Positions 52,239-63,399 of a stretch of DNA of 64,000 bases are shown here, piece after piece. Source of the DNA: Selaginella moellendorffii (taxonomy: Eukaryota > Streptophyta > Lycopodiopsida > Selaginellales > Selaginellaceae); contig NW_003314286.1 in NCBI RefSeq assembly GCF_000143415.4, positions 683,395 through 747,394 on the forward strand, in the 5' to 3' direction. The notes under the pieces are model-generated. The model did no database searches, was not told the origin of the DNA, and saw only the letters and a list, made by a program, of their open reading frames with translations. A program made the translations under genes and the position numbers. How positions within the stretch are numbered: the first letter of the stretch is position 1; each line of letters starts with the position of its first letter.

Positions 52239-54888
52239 ATGGGAGCTCTTTGCTCGAAGGGGATAGGAATATCATCGAGGCGGCGCTCCTCGTCGCTGGC
52301 CAGGGATCTCAATGCCCGCCAGCGCTCGCGAGAACAGGTGGTTTCTTACGTTGCCGACTCCGGGGAGCTCCGGATGGAGAGCAGCGACCTGGAAGAGGCT
52401 GACTCCTTGGAGAAGATGAAGCTGGGCTATAAGTTGGCGCAGGAACGGACGCTGGAGAGCACGAATTCTTTCGAGAGGATGAAGCTGTCGAGAGTGCTGT
52501 CCAGCAAAGCGAAGTCTGCCCGAACGAAGACGACGACGGTGGCCAAGAAGGGAGCTGCAAAGGTACGTTTTGTCTCGAATTGTTGCTTCTCTAAGAGAAC
52601 ATAAATCCAGGTGTCTGAAGTGGGACTGCTTTTGGGAAGAGCTGGAACTGCAAGCCTGGGAAAAGCCGTGGAGGCGCTTGACACTGTAGGGAGTAGCCTA
52701 ACGACGATAGGCAGTGGTTTTGGAGGTGGTGTTGCTCCAAAGGGCAGCAAGATTGGAATTCTAGCGTTTGAAGTTGCCAACACCATCGTTCGAGGCTTCA
52801 GCTTGATGCACTCTTTGTCCGACGAAGACGTGAAAGTCCTCAAGGAAGAGATACTGCCTTCGGAAGGCGTGCAAAGGCTGATCTCCAGGGACATGGACGA
52901 GTTGTGGAGGATTGCAGCAGCGGATAAAAGGTACAAAAGAACCTCTATATTCTCTTGCTTTGCTAAAGTTTTGAGAAGCTTTCGTTGTTTGCAGGAACGA
53001 TTTGAAGGTGTTTACGAGAGAGGTGGTACGTTTCGGTAACCACTGCCGTGATCCTAGATGGCATCAGCTTTGCCGAATTTTTGACAAGTATGTGTGTGAG
53101 TGCACAGAACGTTCCAAGTTTACGTTTTTTTTTTTTCCTCCTCTTTCTTAAGGCTGGGATCAGAAGTAACTATACCCCGCCAATCGAAAGAGATTGCAGA
53201 AGCTGAGATGGAACATCTCATGATTATGGCACAACAAACAGCCGTGAGTGGTCTCCGCCTTTTCCTTTGTTTTCAGTTCCTTACACGAAAGCTTCTCTCA
53301 GGAACTTTATCACGAGTTGCATGCTCTAGACAGGTTTCATAATGATCTCAAGCGCAAGCTGCAGCAAGAGGAAGAGATGTACAGCAATTCTCAAAGAGGT
53401 ACCACGCCATTCTTTTGTGTTAAAAAGAAGCTCCATTCAAGCCCGTGTGTTTCTTATCAGGAGAGAGCATTGCCATGCTCAAAGGCGATTTAAAAGCCCA
53501 GCAGAAACACGTAAAAAGTCTAAAGAAGAGATCTTTATGGTCAAAGATTCTCGAGGAGGTACGTAAGCTCTTGTGTCAAGTCTAAAGTGCTTACAAAATC
53601 GTCCAGGTAATGGAGAAGCTCGTGGACGTTGTTTATTTTCTACACCAACGGATTCATGACGTGTTTGGACCGGCTGGTTAGTTTTTCGCACTTTCTTTCG
53701 AAGAAACACGACTTTGTTGCCCTTTTTTTTATTTGACAGACGAAGATGCAAAGGTTTACGTCAAGGAAGGAATATGTAGGCTTGGTCCTTCGGGCTTGGC
53801 ACTACACTATGCCAACATCATCAATCAGATTGACAATCTGGTACGAGCAGATCCAAGATTTTTATTCTTAGCATTTTTTATTATGTGTAGGTGTCTCGTC
53901 CGAATTCTGTTCCTCCCAACACAAGGGACACATTGTACCAGGGATTGCCACCGAGCATTAAGGCAGCATTAAGGAGTAGACTCCAAATGCCTCGGAAAAA
54001 CGAAGAGGTGCCTTTTTTTTTTCTCGTACTTTTCTTCACTCATGCTCCTCATCTGTGCTGTGATTTACAGATGACTATTCCGCAAATAAAAGCTGAGATG
54101 GAAAAGATTTTGGACTGGCTGGCACCTGTGGCTCTGAACACCACAAGGTTAATTCATATGGTCAAGCTCGTGTGAACGCTAACCAGCCTCCTCTTTTTTA
54201 TCAATCTCTAGAGCTCATCACGGATTTGGATGGGTTGGCGAATGGGCAAATTCTGGGTGAGTATTTCGTTGTTAGTTTCTTCTTCGTTTCTCAACTGTTC
54301 TTCATCTTCAGGTCCGTTCTAGATCGAAGACTCCCAGGACACACAGAACTGATACGCCTCCAAACACTCCACCACGCCGAGCAATCGACGGCGGAGTTCT
54401 ACATCCTGGAGCTCATTGTGTGGCTCAACGTCCTGGTGAGCTGCGCAAGGAACAGCATCAACGGACACAGGTCGCCTTTCAAGTCGCCAAACAGGTCCCC
54501 GGCGACGAAGAAATCTGACGAGGAGGCTTCCAAAGCAGCAGAAGAAGCTAACGCAATAGAATCAGCATCGAGAAAGTGTGGCCTCTCGCAGGAAGACCAG
54601 GAGATGCTCAAGGACGTTGTCCAAGCCAAGCGGCGAACGCCAGGAATCAGCAAGAGCCAAGAGTTCGACGCGACGAGCAGCAAGCCCAAGCTCTCCAAGA
54701 GGCTGAGCTTGAGCAACCGGCTAAGCAAGAGCAACAGCCACTCGCCTAGCGCGGCTCCCACGGCACAGTCGAGCTCTCCCAGGTACGCCAAGCGCCACCA
54801 CCAGAGCGCCGCTCCTCCGCCGCTCGACCTCGACATCGATCGGATCAACGAGATCGACACTAGCAGCAGCAAGAGGAGTGGGAGCTGA
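52239..54888 (+). CDS. PSI1-like: PSK SIMULATOR-like protein (DUF3475 + DUF668)
   Basis: About a dozen exons. Exon 1 is 52239-52562 and starts MGALCSKG, an N-myristoylation signal as in Arabidopsis PSI proteins. Exon 2 (52611-52930) gives the DUF3475 region (GILAFEVANTIVRGFSLMHSL; EGVQRLISRDMDELWRIAAAD). Later exons give ELYHELHALDRFHNDLKRKL, GPSGLALHYANIINQID, PNTRDTLYQGLPPSIKAALR and IKAEMEKILDWLAPVALNTT. The DUF668 end follows (AHHGFGWVGEWANSG; HAEQSTAEFYILELIVWLNV). The tail is Ser/Lys-rich and ends DLDIDRINEIDTSSSKRSGS. By family it promotes growth downstream of phytosulfokine signalling. Introns are mostly 45-70 bp. Parts of the tail are duplicated at 57030 and 59600. Confidence 0.87.
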
Positions 54889-55120
54889 AAAACTCTGGAC
54901 AAAGCTCTACTGGAAAGTTTGGCGCAAGAGCAAAGTTTCCAACCGGGTTTATATGTGTTGTGTTTGCTAGAAACTAAATGAAAGAACCCTAGCTCTCGAG
55001 AAGAATGTGGCGCGTCCGCGAGGTCCAAAAAACGTTTCCCAGTGACAATGCTCAAAGGTATTTGCTCGCTATCAATCCCACATTCTTGCCAGACTTTCTT
55101 TCCATGGCAGCTCGCCTGCA

Positions 55121-56327
55121 ATGGACGCATCCATCTGGGCGAATCTCTCGCTCGATTTCCAGCTCAAGCTTCTCGATCACTTGCCTCTCCGGGCTCTCTT
55201 TCGCGCCAAGATCGTCTCCAAATCCTGGCGCCAGGCCGTGCTCTCACTCTGGGAGACAAAGTTTTACTACGTCCACGGCAACAAGATCGCCAGCCCCGGG
55301 GAGAAGTGCTGGAGCCCTCTTCCGCTGGATTACCTTCCAAACTACCTGGAAGAGCTCCCCCGGGCCGATGTGTGGCCGGCAGCATCGATGGGCTTGCTCC
55401 TGGTGGAAACCAGGCAAGCGCTGATCGTCACCAATCCCCTCACTCGCCGCTGGACTCGACTTCCACGCCTGCTCTGTGACCCGGGCTCGTACACTTGTAT
55501 CATCAGCTTTCAGGCGTTCCCAGGCTCGAGCTTCCGGGTGGTCTGTGCCGCGTCCGAGTGCCTTCACGTCTACACCACCTTGCAGCTCCTCGTGTACCAT
55601 CATCGCTGTGGTGCGGCGGTAGCAGCGCCCTGGGAGGGGCGGGAAGTGGACATTGGAGATGGCCAGGTGCTCGCATCCAATCCAGAGCTTGGGCTATGCA
55701 GCGATGGAAGCAACGTTTTCTTCGTCACCTGGACGAGGTTGGCATCCGCCACGGAGGAGTTCTCGCTCAAGTCTGTCAACTTCGTTGGTCGTGGCTCAGC
55801 GGCGAGGACTGTGGCGAGATGGAAGACCCTGCCCCCGGGATTCATTGTCCTTGACAAGTTCGTCTACCTCCCAGTTGTCTGTGGTGGACGAATCCTCCTC
55901 CCGTGCATGCAAACGGGCAGCGGTGGCGATGGAGTGATGGTAACCCCGGCTTTGCTGCTCCTGGACGAGAGACTGGAGCAGTGGCAGCCCTTTGTGGCAA
56001 TGCCGCTGGATGATCTGGGGCTGGTTCCTCGGGAGCTCGTTCCAAGGATGACGTCGGTGTGGTGTATTCGCGCGCGAGCCTGCGAGGAGGAGGTGGTCCT
56101 CAGTCTTCTCGGGCTTGATTTCCAGTGCGTCTACAGGATCTCGAGCCGGACATGGTCGCCACTGCCGCTGGAGGGGGGGAGCGTCTGCATTGGCACTATA
56201 CCCTTCAAGTTCTCGTTGCTCGGCACAGTCCCAGGTTTTGTGCGCTCCGTTTCATTTCTTCTCGTCAGGAACCATTTTGTTTTTCTTTGCAGGTGTCTCG
56301 CTGAGGCTAAGATTTGCTGCTCACTAG
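55121..56327 (+). CDS. F-box protein
   Basis: ATG 55121 starts an N-terminal F-box (ANLSLDFQLKLLDHLPLRAL, FRAKIVSKSWRQAV), followed by a ~350-aa Leu/Val-rich region typical of plant F-box substrate domains. It includes GLLLVETRQALIVTNPLTRR, RILLPCMQTG and WQPFVAMPLDDLGLVPREL. By family it is the substrate-choosing subunit of an SCF ubiquitin ligase. A short intron near the end (about 56232-56292, CCAG|GTTTTG to TTTGCAG|GTGTC) would give the ending VSLRLRFAAH at 56327. Without splicing the frame ends at 56353. It lies only 230 bp after the PSI-like gene, and the pair was duplicated to the right. Confidence 0.85.
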
Positions 56328-56353
56328 CAAACTACGATATACTAGCATTGTAG

Positions 56354-57029
56354 AGATGTTCAGCTCCTTCACGTAAGTTTCATTTCCTGAAACGGAAACA
56401 GTGAGACTCTTTTGGTCGATAGATGGATGATACACGGTTTCCAAAGCTTTATCTTTTCCACCCTTTGAACACAGTCTTTTATTCATTGCTCTTCGTGCAT
56501 ATATGACTGCTCATCTGTTTTTCATGAACCGGACTCTCTTACAAATGCTGTGTGACGATAATTGCAAGCCATGCAGTCTGTACAGCCTTTTTCACTTATA
56601 TAAGTGGGATGGAACCAGGCGAAGCTAGACATCCTGTGGAGCTCATCTCTTGGAGCTCCAGCAGTCATAGCCACGGAAAGTAACCCCCTGGGTGGTGGAC
56701 CAAGCTGAGATCTGGAACCTCGATGGCTGTCACCTGGTGAGATCCATCCATTTCCTTGATAGAGACAATAAACCATCTGCGCCTTTTCTTGCACTCGCTC
56801 GCTCTCCTTGTCGTTGTAAACATCCTTGCCAAACTTCTCATCGCAGCATGGAGACAAGTGCTTGTAGCCAGCAGCAGCTATCCTGTGAAGAAGGTAAGTG
56901 GCAGCCGAGAAGCAGTAAATCAGGATCAATGGATATGGCGATTGGTAAGCCTCAAGGTTCAAATGAGAATGTTTTGATTCTCGCTTCTATCCAGTTCTTG
57001 TCCGAAACCAGCCTCCTCTTTCTGTAGAG
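56354..57029. other. Spacer containing GPAT upstream-like sequence
   Basis: The phrase CTTTTCTTGCACTCGCTCGC with TTGTAAACATCCTTGCCAAA near 56785-56835 recurs at 62930-62970 before the GPAT-like gene. No independent gene is supported. Confidence 0.45.
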
Positions 57030-57350
57030 CTCATCACGGAATTGATACGCCTCCACGCCGAGCAATCGACCACGGAGTTCTACAACCTGGAGCTCATTGT
57101 GTGGCTCAACGTCCTAGCGCAAGAAACAGCATCAACGGACAGACGAAGAAATCTGATGAGAAGGCTTCCAAAGCAGCAGCAGCAGCAACTAACGCAGTAG
57201 AATCAGCATCGACCAAGCCAAGCGGAGGACGTCAGGAATCAGCAAGAGCCAAGAGTTTGACGCGACGAAGCTCTCCCCGGCTAAGCAAGAGCAATAGCGC
57301 GGCTCCAAGGCACAGTCGAGCTCTCCCAGAAACGCCAAGCCTCGCCACTT
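57030..57350 (+). pseudogene. Copy of the PSI-like gene tail
   Basis: Aligns with 54330-54840: GAGCTCATCACGGA, CTGATACGCCTC, CGCCGAGCAATCGACSRCGG, CTCATTGTGTGGCTCAACGT and the Lys/Ser-rich tail. Internal deletions shift the frame, and the upstream exons are absent. Confidence 0.85.
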
Positions 57351-57596
57351 GAGCGCCGCTCCTCCACTGCTGGACCTCGACATCGAGAGAGCGATTTGTT
57401 TGCGCAGGTGGAATATGCTGGCATCCAACGGCTGGGATCTCCTGATAAATCCTAGCTCTGCGAGGAGAATGGAGCGCGCAATGTGGGATCGCTGTGATCG
57501 CTGCCGTCGCGATCCCACATTATCGATCCCAGCGATCACAGCGATTATCGATCCCACATTCTTCCCGGATTTTCTTTCCATCACAGCTCTCCTCCA

Positions 57597-58648
57597 ATGG
57601 ACGCATCCATCTGGGCGAATCTCCCGCGCCATCTCCAGCTCGAGCTTCTCTCTTCGACTGGATTACCTTCCAAACTTCCCGGAAGAGCTCCTGGACGTGT
57701 GGGCGGCGTCGTCGACGGGCTTGCTCCTAGTGGAGACCACGCGAGCGCAGCTCATCGTCACCAATCCCCTCACTCGCCGCTGGGCTCGACTGCCACCGCT
57801 GGACTCGTCCGATAGATATTGCGCTTCTATCGCCAGTTTCCAGGCGTTCCCAGACTCGAGCTTGCGGGTGGTCTATGCCTCGAGTATGTCGTTCGCCTTG
57901 AACGACTTGAAACTCCATGTCTACGATCATCGCTGTGGTACGGAAGTAGCGGCGGCCTGGGAGAGCTGGGAAGTGGACATTGGAGCTGGCAACGTTCCCC
58001 AAGCTCGGGTTTTGCAGCGACGAAAGCAACGTTTTTTTCATCACCAGGACGAGTTCAGCGGAGGAGGACTACTCGCTCAAGTCTGTCACCTTCCTTGATC
58101 GGGGCTCGGGGGTGAGGATTCTGGCGCGATGGAAGAGCCTACCGCCGGGATTCTCTGTCAGTGAGAAGCCCACCTTCTTCCCAACCGAGATGCATCCCCT
58201 ACCGGTTATCTGCGGTCGACGAATCCTCCTCCCGTGCCTGCAAAAGAGCATCTGTGGTGGCGATGGAGGAATGTTGACCCCGGCTTTGCTGCGCCTGGAC
58301 GAGCGGCTGGAGCAGTGGCAGCCCTTTGCAGCAGTGCCGCTGGATGTGATTCCCCGGGAGATCGTTCGAAGGATGGCGTGGGAGGAGTGTATTCGTGCGG
58401 TGGCCTGCGAGGACGACGAGGTAGTCCTCGGTCTCCTCGACGTTGGTTTCCAGTGCGTCTACAGGATCTCGAGCCAGACTTGGTCGCCACTGCCGCTGCC
58501 GGACTCCAAGCAGAGGTCCATCGGCACTGTGCCGTTCAAGTTCTCGTTGCTCGGCGGAGTGCCAGGTTTTTGTGCGCCATCCTTTCCATTTCTTCTTGTC
58601 ATTAACCGTTTTTCTGTGCAGGTGACTCGGCCGAGGCTGCGGAAGTAA
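57597..58648 (+). pseudogene. F-box gene copy with F-box deletion
   Basis: Starts MDASIWANLPRHLQLELLS like the gene at 55121, then about 140 bp covering most of the F-box are missing and the text jumps to LDYLPNFPEELLDVW. A further frame change occurs near 57990-58020 (GAGNVPQ to LGFCSDESNVFFITR). The C-terminal substrate region (58020-58560) is well preserved: GRRILLPCLQKS, WQPFAAVPLDVIPREIV. Loss of the F-box would prevent SKP1 binding. Confidence 0.85.
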
Positions 58649-58669
58649 GGCTTGTGTAAGGTAAAGATC

Positions 58670-59035
58670 GATAGTTTACTGTTTCTTCGGGAACCGCTAC
58701 TTCAGAGAACTCTGAGCGTAGAATTACAAGGAATAGAAAAAGATCGCTTGCTCGAAGTCCAAGCCCCAGTGTTGAGCCCCTGTTTCTTTTCTTCGTTCTT
58801 CCGTTCGCGTGGATCACTGGCTGACTCGTCCATCCCGCTCTCCAGGTTCTCTGCTACGTCGTGGTGGCGGAATTCAGGCTCTGATTAGAGGATCTAAACT
58901 CCGAGACCTTCGGAGTGTTCAAGGTTTGTGGTGACGAGCTTGCCGCTGATGGTGGAACCTCTGGCAAGCCACTACCTAGACTCGAGCTCGAATGGATCCA
59001 AGCTGGGTATCATCAGGGGTTAATTACTGATCGAT
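58670..59035 (+). pseudogene. GPAT-like fragment 1
   Basis: 58795-59035 corresponds to 63590-63860 of the GPAT-like exon: GCGTGGATCACTGGCTG, CGTCCATCCCGC, then a stretch reading VVTSLPLMVEPLASHYLD and NGSKLGI. Its leading part (58670-58745, GTTTACTGTTTCTTCGGGAA) recurs at 59314. Confidence 0.8.
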
Positions 59036-59313
59036 CAAGGTCGTGAACAGAGCCGGTGGCGATCGCGGCGCTCCAATCAGCTTTGGGATTGGAAGCGTGT
59101 TTGCAAACTATGGACATACATTTTGCAAGAGAAACTCGATAATTACTATTGATCAATGGCAATTGAACAAGACCTTGTAGTACGTAAGGTCACTTTTACA
59201 AACCTCAAAGTTCTTTTGATAGTTTCCAAAGCCTTGCTACTTTTTCTTCACGAGAATTAAATCAACCGCTTCCCCTCCCTCGACATCGATCGGATCAACA
59301 AGATTGACACTAG
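59036..59313. other. Spacer between pseudogene copies
   Basis: Contains a short GPAT-like continuation (GATCAAGG, GGCGATCGCGGCGCTCCAAT, matching about 63880-63960) and, at 59278-59310, a trace of the PSI tail (CCTCGACATCGATCGGATCA). No gene. Confidence 0.5.
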
Positions 59314-59580
59314 TAGTTTACTGTTTCCTCGGGAGCCGCTACTTCAGAGAACTAGGAGAGTAGCATTACGGGGAATAGAAAAGGATTGTTGGCGTGGACT
59401 CGTGTCTCCACAGAGCTTGAGTTCGTTCGCGTGGATCACTGGCTGACTCGTCCATCCCGCGCTGGAGCTCCAGATTCTCTGCTATGTCGCAGTGGCGGAA
59501 TTCAGGGCCTTGGATTAATCGACTAATGGAAGAAGATCTAAACCCCAAGACGTTCTTGGTGTTCATCTTTTGCAAGCTCA
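59314..59580 (+). pseudogene. GPAT-like fragment 2
   Basis: Repeats the layout of 58670-58930: a GTTTACTGTTTCCTCGGGAG lead, then CGTGGATCACTGGCTGACTC, CGCGCTGGAGCTCCAGATTC and GATCTAAACCCCAAGACGTT. Interrupted by indels. Confidence 0.8.
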
Positions 59581-59599
59581 TGTAACCTGTGCCAATCTG

Positions 59600-60115
59600 T
59601 AGAGCTCATGACGGGTTTGGCGTCCTGCGAGAGGCCACAGTTTCCCGACACTGAAAAGAAGAAACTGACGACGAAATGCTCAGCGGAGAACGCAATCAGA
59701 AAGTTGATCCCTCTAATGGCGGCCAACTTGTTTGTGATGGACGAATCGCATGCAAACGAGCGGCGGCGATGGAGGAGTGATGACTCCGGCTTTGCTCTTC
59801 CTGGTCGAGAGGCTGGAGCTATGGCAGCCCTTTGTGGCACTTGGTTCCTCGGAAGATTGTTCCAAGGATTGCAATCGAGCTGGATGTTAGTGCGTGGGCC
59901 TCCTGACTCTCCTCGAGCTTGACTTCCAGTATCTCCAGCTGGACATGGTCGCCACTGCCGCTGCTGGAATCCGAGCCGAGCAGTGGGAGCCCAGCTGCCC
60001 TTCAAGTTCACGTTGGTGCCAGGTTTGTGTATTTCTTTTCTTCGTGTGAGGAATCACTTCCTTTTTTGTGTTTTTCTTTCCAGGTATCTCGGTCAAGGCT
60101 GCTACAAAAGTAAGA
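59600..60115 (+). pseudogene. PSI-tail/F-box remnant, third copy
   Basis: Begins with an AGAGCTCATGACGGGTTTGG segment like the PSI exon AGCTCATCACGGATTTGG, then passes into F-box gene 3' sequence (GAGGCTGGAGCTATGGCAGC, CCTTTGTGGCACTTGGTTCC, ATGGTCGCCACTGCCGCTGC). It is heavily deleted. Ends with a splice-like TTTCCAG|GTATCTCGG as in the parent. Confidence 0.8.
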
Positions 60116-60229
60116 TATGCTGTTCTCTAGCAAAAACTACGATCTACTAGCAGTAGTGTGGAGAACTCCATCGCGTAAGTTTTCATATCATGCGAGAGAC
60201 TCTTTCCAAAACCAAGCGCTACCTCCAAA

Positions 60230-60420
60230 GAATTCCCCCCGACTCGCACGTCCAGTCAAGCTTCCTCCAAAGCTTGAGACTCAGTCACCCGATCGAGCCT
60301 CAATTTGCTCTTCCCTGATTCGTCTTTGTAAAGAGTCTCTATCTTTGTTTTCTAAGGGAAGATTTCGTACAGAAAAGAGAGAATCTCCATCCATGGATTG
60401 ATTCTGGGGGATCAATCCGT
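60230..60420 (+). pseudogene. GPAT 5' region fragment
   Basis: Aligns with 63085-63310: CGAGCCTCAATTTGCTCTTC, CTTTGTAAAGAGTCTC, ATCTTTGTTTTCTA and CATCCATGGAT. Non-coding, a copy of the GPAT-like leader. Confidence 0.7.
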
Positions 60421-60599
60421 ACCGCCATCTGGTGCTGGATTGTGGGTCTCATTTCTTTATTGCTATAGCAAGCGGCTCTGTTCCCTAAACCCATTCCTAA
60501 CCCTAAAACAGCGCACAAGCAAAGCTGAAGATGCTTTACTGGAACCGTAATACTTGAACAAGTGGATTTCCTGCCATAGCCATAGCGCAGTTCTAAGTG
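60421..60599 (+). promoter_or_regulatory. Upstream region with telo-box
   Basis: CCCTAAACCC and CTAACCCTAAAACAG near 60483-60510 resemble plant telo-box elements found before genes expressed in dividing cells. It lies 90-115 bp before the start codon at 60600. Confidence 0.4.
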
Positions 60600-62126
60600 A
60601 TGGCAAGTGTTGAAGAGGTCAGGAACAGCTACAACTTTGCACAGGCTGGACTAAGCACTTTGGCTGCTGCAGCGAGTGTAGCGTTATGCCTGGCGAGGGG
60701 AAGGCTGGATTCAGAGATGGGCTTGGCAGATTTGTTCGGTACAACAAGGTTGAGGGTTCAGAACAATCACGGAGCTCTGATTTCCCATGTGGGCGACAAT
60801 GGCACCATTGTAGGAGTAAACGTGCACGGACAGAATCCTAACACTGTGCATTGGGTTGCACATAACACTTGGGTTCTTGGCAGCTGTTGCGTTCTGGTCC
60901 CGCTTTGGAGCAAGTATGAAGCAAATTCAGCTGATGGCTGCACTTGTTGGCACATTCCAAGCATTACTTCCAAAGGCACTGGGAGAGATCCTACCCCTAT
61001 CGTCAATGGAGCAGCAGCTGTTGCATCAGATCCACAATGTTCCTACATGCCCTCCTACCAGTGTGACGTTCATGGAAAGGGAATGATGCGGGATCTGCAC
61101 GCCAGAGTAATACGAGACACTTTAGGAGGCTTGGCTTTGAATTCTATGATGATGGAAGGGCCGAGCCAGCTCTACCAATGGATGCTCGACGAAGACCAGC
61201 AGTGCACGTACTTGTTTGGGGTTGACAAGCTTGGTGCTAGTGCTCTTGCCAGAATGGTAGCGGAGAGCTTGGCCACGTTGGATTCCAGCCAGAAAGGAAG
61301 AACATCAGATTTGGTGGACTGGAGCCTGGGCAAGGTGCAACTCTCTGACAAACCCCTCCAATGGTTTGGGAACGCGGCAACTGTGGTTTTGGTAGCCATG
61401 ACAGAGTTGACCTTGATATTGCTCTTGTCGTTAGTGTTTGGGTTGGATCCTTTCGTGTCATGCCTGGGAGCTAGAAGAGGAGTCAGATCACTTCGGCTGG
61501 GCAGCAACGGTGTCACACAGTTTGCGGACTTATGGCTTTGGAAGGTCCAGGGCCGAGAAATCCACGATGTTAACGGCCAGAAAAGCTCCATACTGGTGGT
61601 GAGGCCGAGACGAGACCTGAAGCTCTACTATGTGGATTGCGCGTTTAAGATCGCCGGTTTGCTCATAGCAGCAGCATTTTGGATGCTCACAGTGTTTGGG
61701 ATAGTCCATCCTTTAGGTCTGAAGAGGGATTCTGCATGGGGAAGTGTAGGAATATGGACAGCTTATGTAGTGCTGGTGGGGAATGTAGTAGGAGTAGTGT
61801 CTTCAGGATTGCCATTGCGGTTGAAAGATCAGAGCCGTGATCCTGGGTATGTAATGCTGGGTTATAGCTTAATGCAGTGCCTGGTAGAACTTGTGGTGAC
61901 TAGTTTGAGGCTTGTGCCGAGGCTGGGTGATTCCAAGTGGTTGGTGAGGTGTTGGTATATAGTGTTGGAGATTGGCATTTGGGTTGAGTGGTGTGCAGCC
62001 AAGAGGAGCTTGTGTACTGGGCCTCAGTCATCAGCACCTATTGCATGGGAGCTCACTGTGCTTCAAGCTGGAGCTCTCGCTAGAGCTGCATTCCTTGCTG
62101 CAGTTAGTAGCAAATGGACCAACTAA
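60600..62126 (+). CDS. Unrecognised multi-pass membrane protein, 508 aa
   Basis: Intronless. The start at 60600 (MASVEEVRNSYNFAQ) is the first ATG. Hydrophobic segments occur near residues 12-32, 260-285, 350-372, 385-405, 420-440 and 485-502. This suggests an N-terminal membrane anchor, a ~220-aa soluble region with several Cys (GCTCWHIP, DPQCSYMPSYQC) and four or five C-terminal helices. The soluble part includes HVGDNGTIVGVNVHGQNPNT and MLDEDQQCTYLFGVDKLGAS. I recognise no family. Sequence quality and codon use look like a real gene. It could be a lineage-specific surface or transport protein. Confidence 0.75.
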   Translation: MASVEEVRNSYNFAQAGLSTLAAAASVALCLARGRLDSEMGLADLFGTTRLRVQNNHGALISHVGDNGTIVGVNVHGQNPNTVHWVAHNTWVLGSCCVLVPLWSKYEANSADGCTCWHIPSITSKGTGRDPTPIVNGAAAVASDPQCSYMPSYQCDVHGKGMMRDLHARVIRDTLGGLALNSMMMEGPSQLYQWMLDEDQQCTYLFGVDKLGASALARMVAESLATLDSSQKGRTSDLVDWSLGKVQLSDKPLQWFGNAATVVLVAMTELTLILLLSLVFGLDPFVSCLGARRGVRSLRLGSNGVTQFADLWLWKVQGREIHDVNGQKSSILVVRPRRDLKLYYVDCAFKIAGLLIAAAFWMLTVFGIVHPLGLKRDSAWGSVGIWTAYVVLVGNVVGVVSSGLPLRLKDQSRDPGYVMLGYSLMQCLVELVVTSLRLVPRLGDSKWLVRCWYIVLEIGIWVEWCAAKRSLCTGPQSSAPIAWELTVLQAGALARAAFLAAVSSKWTN

Positions 62127-62706
62127 ACTCAATTATTCCATCAAATAATAGAAATAAATAAACAGCATGTATAATATGTTAATGTTAATGTTTGAAAATT
62201 ACTTTACTTTAATTAGAACATGTTTTACATTCTGTATTTTTGGTTTACTTAAGCAAACTTATAGGATGGTAATGAATATACCTAAAATATTCTTGGATAT
62301 TCTAGGATATTTTACCATCTAAAGGTTGTTATTTATTTAGATTAATCTTGTATTTATAATTTATAAATTTAATGGTGCAATAAGATTAATTGTGTGTTTA
62401 TAAATTACAAACATGCTTATAATTATAAACTTTATTTGATCAATTGGATTAATAAGTAATAATAAAATTACCATTAAGAAAACCAAGAGTTACTACATGC
62501 AACATGTAGCAATTTTTTAATTATTGGTCTGCTTAATAGAATATATCTAGAATATGGTTGGATATTCTAAAATATTCTACCATTTAACAATTGTATTGTT
62601 TATAATCTATAAACATTCCTAAACTCTTCTTAGTATAACACTAAAAAAACTATTCAAATTTTAGATGTCATAAGTATTTTATAATTTAATTCCTAATACA
62701 TTTGCA
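62127..62706. other. AT-rich spacer
   Basis: Holds near-duplicate phrases (ATATTCTTGGATATTCTAGG and ATATGGTTGGATATTCTAAA). No gene is seen. Confidence 0.4.
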
Positions 62707-63399
62707 GTGTGTTTTTTTCTCTTATTGCTATGGGTGATTTCATGCAGCTTTGAAGATGCCTCCAACAAGCTCACTCACTTGAAACTTTACATTCGTGAGA
62801 AGGTATTGTATGGCAGGAGATATCTTCTTAACCCTCAAACTCTCTGCAGCCAAACGATGCTAAGAGTCCTTGGACGTCACCTGGTAGCAATAAACCAAGT
62901 TAGAAACAATTCTGCGGGTAACCAACCTTTTCTTGCACTCGCTCTCCCTGTTGTAAACATCCTCACCAAATACTTCTCATCGTCATCCAAGCTGAAGCGT
63001 GACTCCGCTCCTCAGCTGCTACAATCTTCCTCCGTCCTTCATCGCTGTAAAAAAAGAGGAAGGAATAGTAATAGAAAGATCGTTTGCGTGGACTCGCGCG
63101 TCCAAGTCAAAGCCCAGCGTTTATGTCATGTTTTCCTCCAAAACTCGAGGTTCGGTCACTGTCCATCGATCAAGCCTCAATTTGCTCTTCCCAACGACTC
63201 CTCTTTGAAAAGACTCTCCCTCCTCCACTAATCTTTGTTTTCTAGCCCACTGCCCACTCGCATAATAGGGAGGAAGATCTAAGCTCCATCCATGGATATA
63301 CGTTCCATGTCGATTGATTGATTCTGGTGCTTCTGGATCGTGGCTCTCGGCTCAATTCTCCAGGGAGAGGCGACCCTCGATCGATTCACTGGTCCAAAA
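62707..63399 (+). promoter_or_regulatory. GPAT-like gene 5' region
   Basis: An open frame of 174 codons covers it but has no recognisable domain. Parts recur as non-coding copies at 56785 and 60230, so it is best seen as the promoter and 5' UTR of the following gene. Confidence 0.4.
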
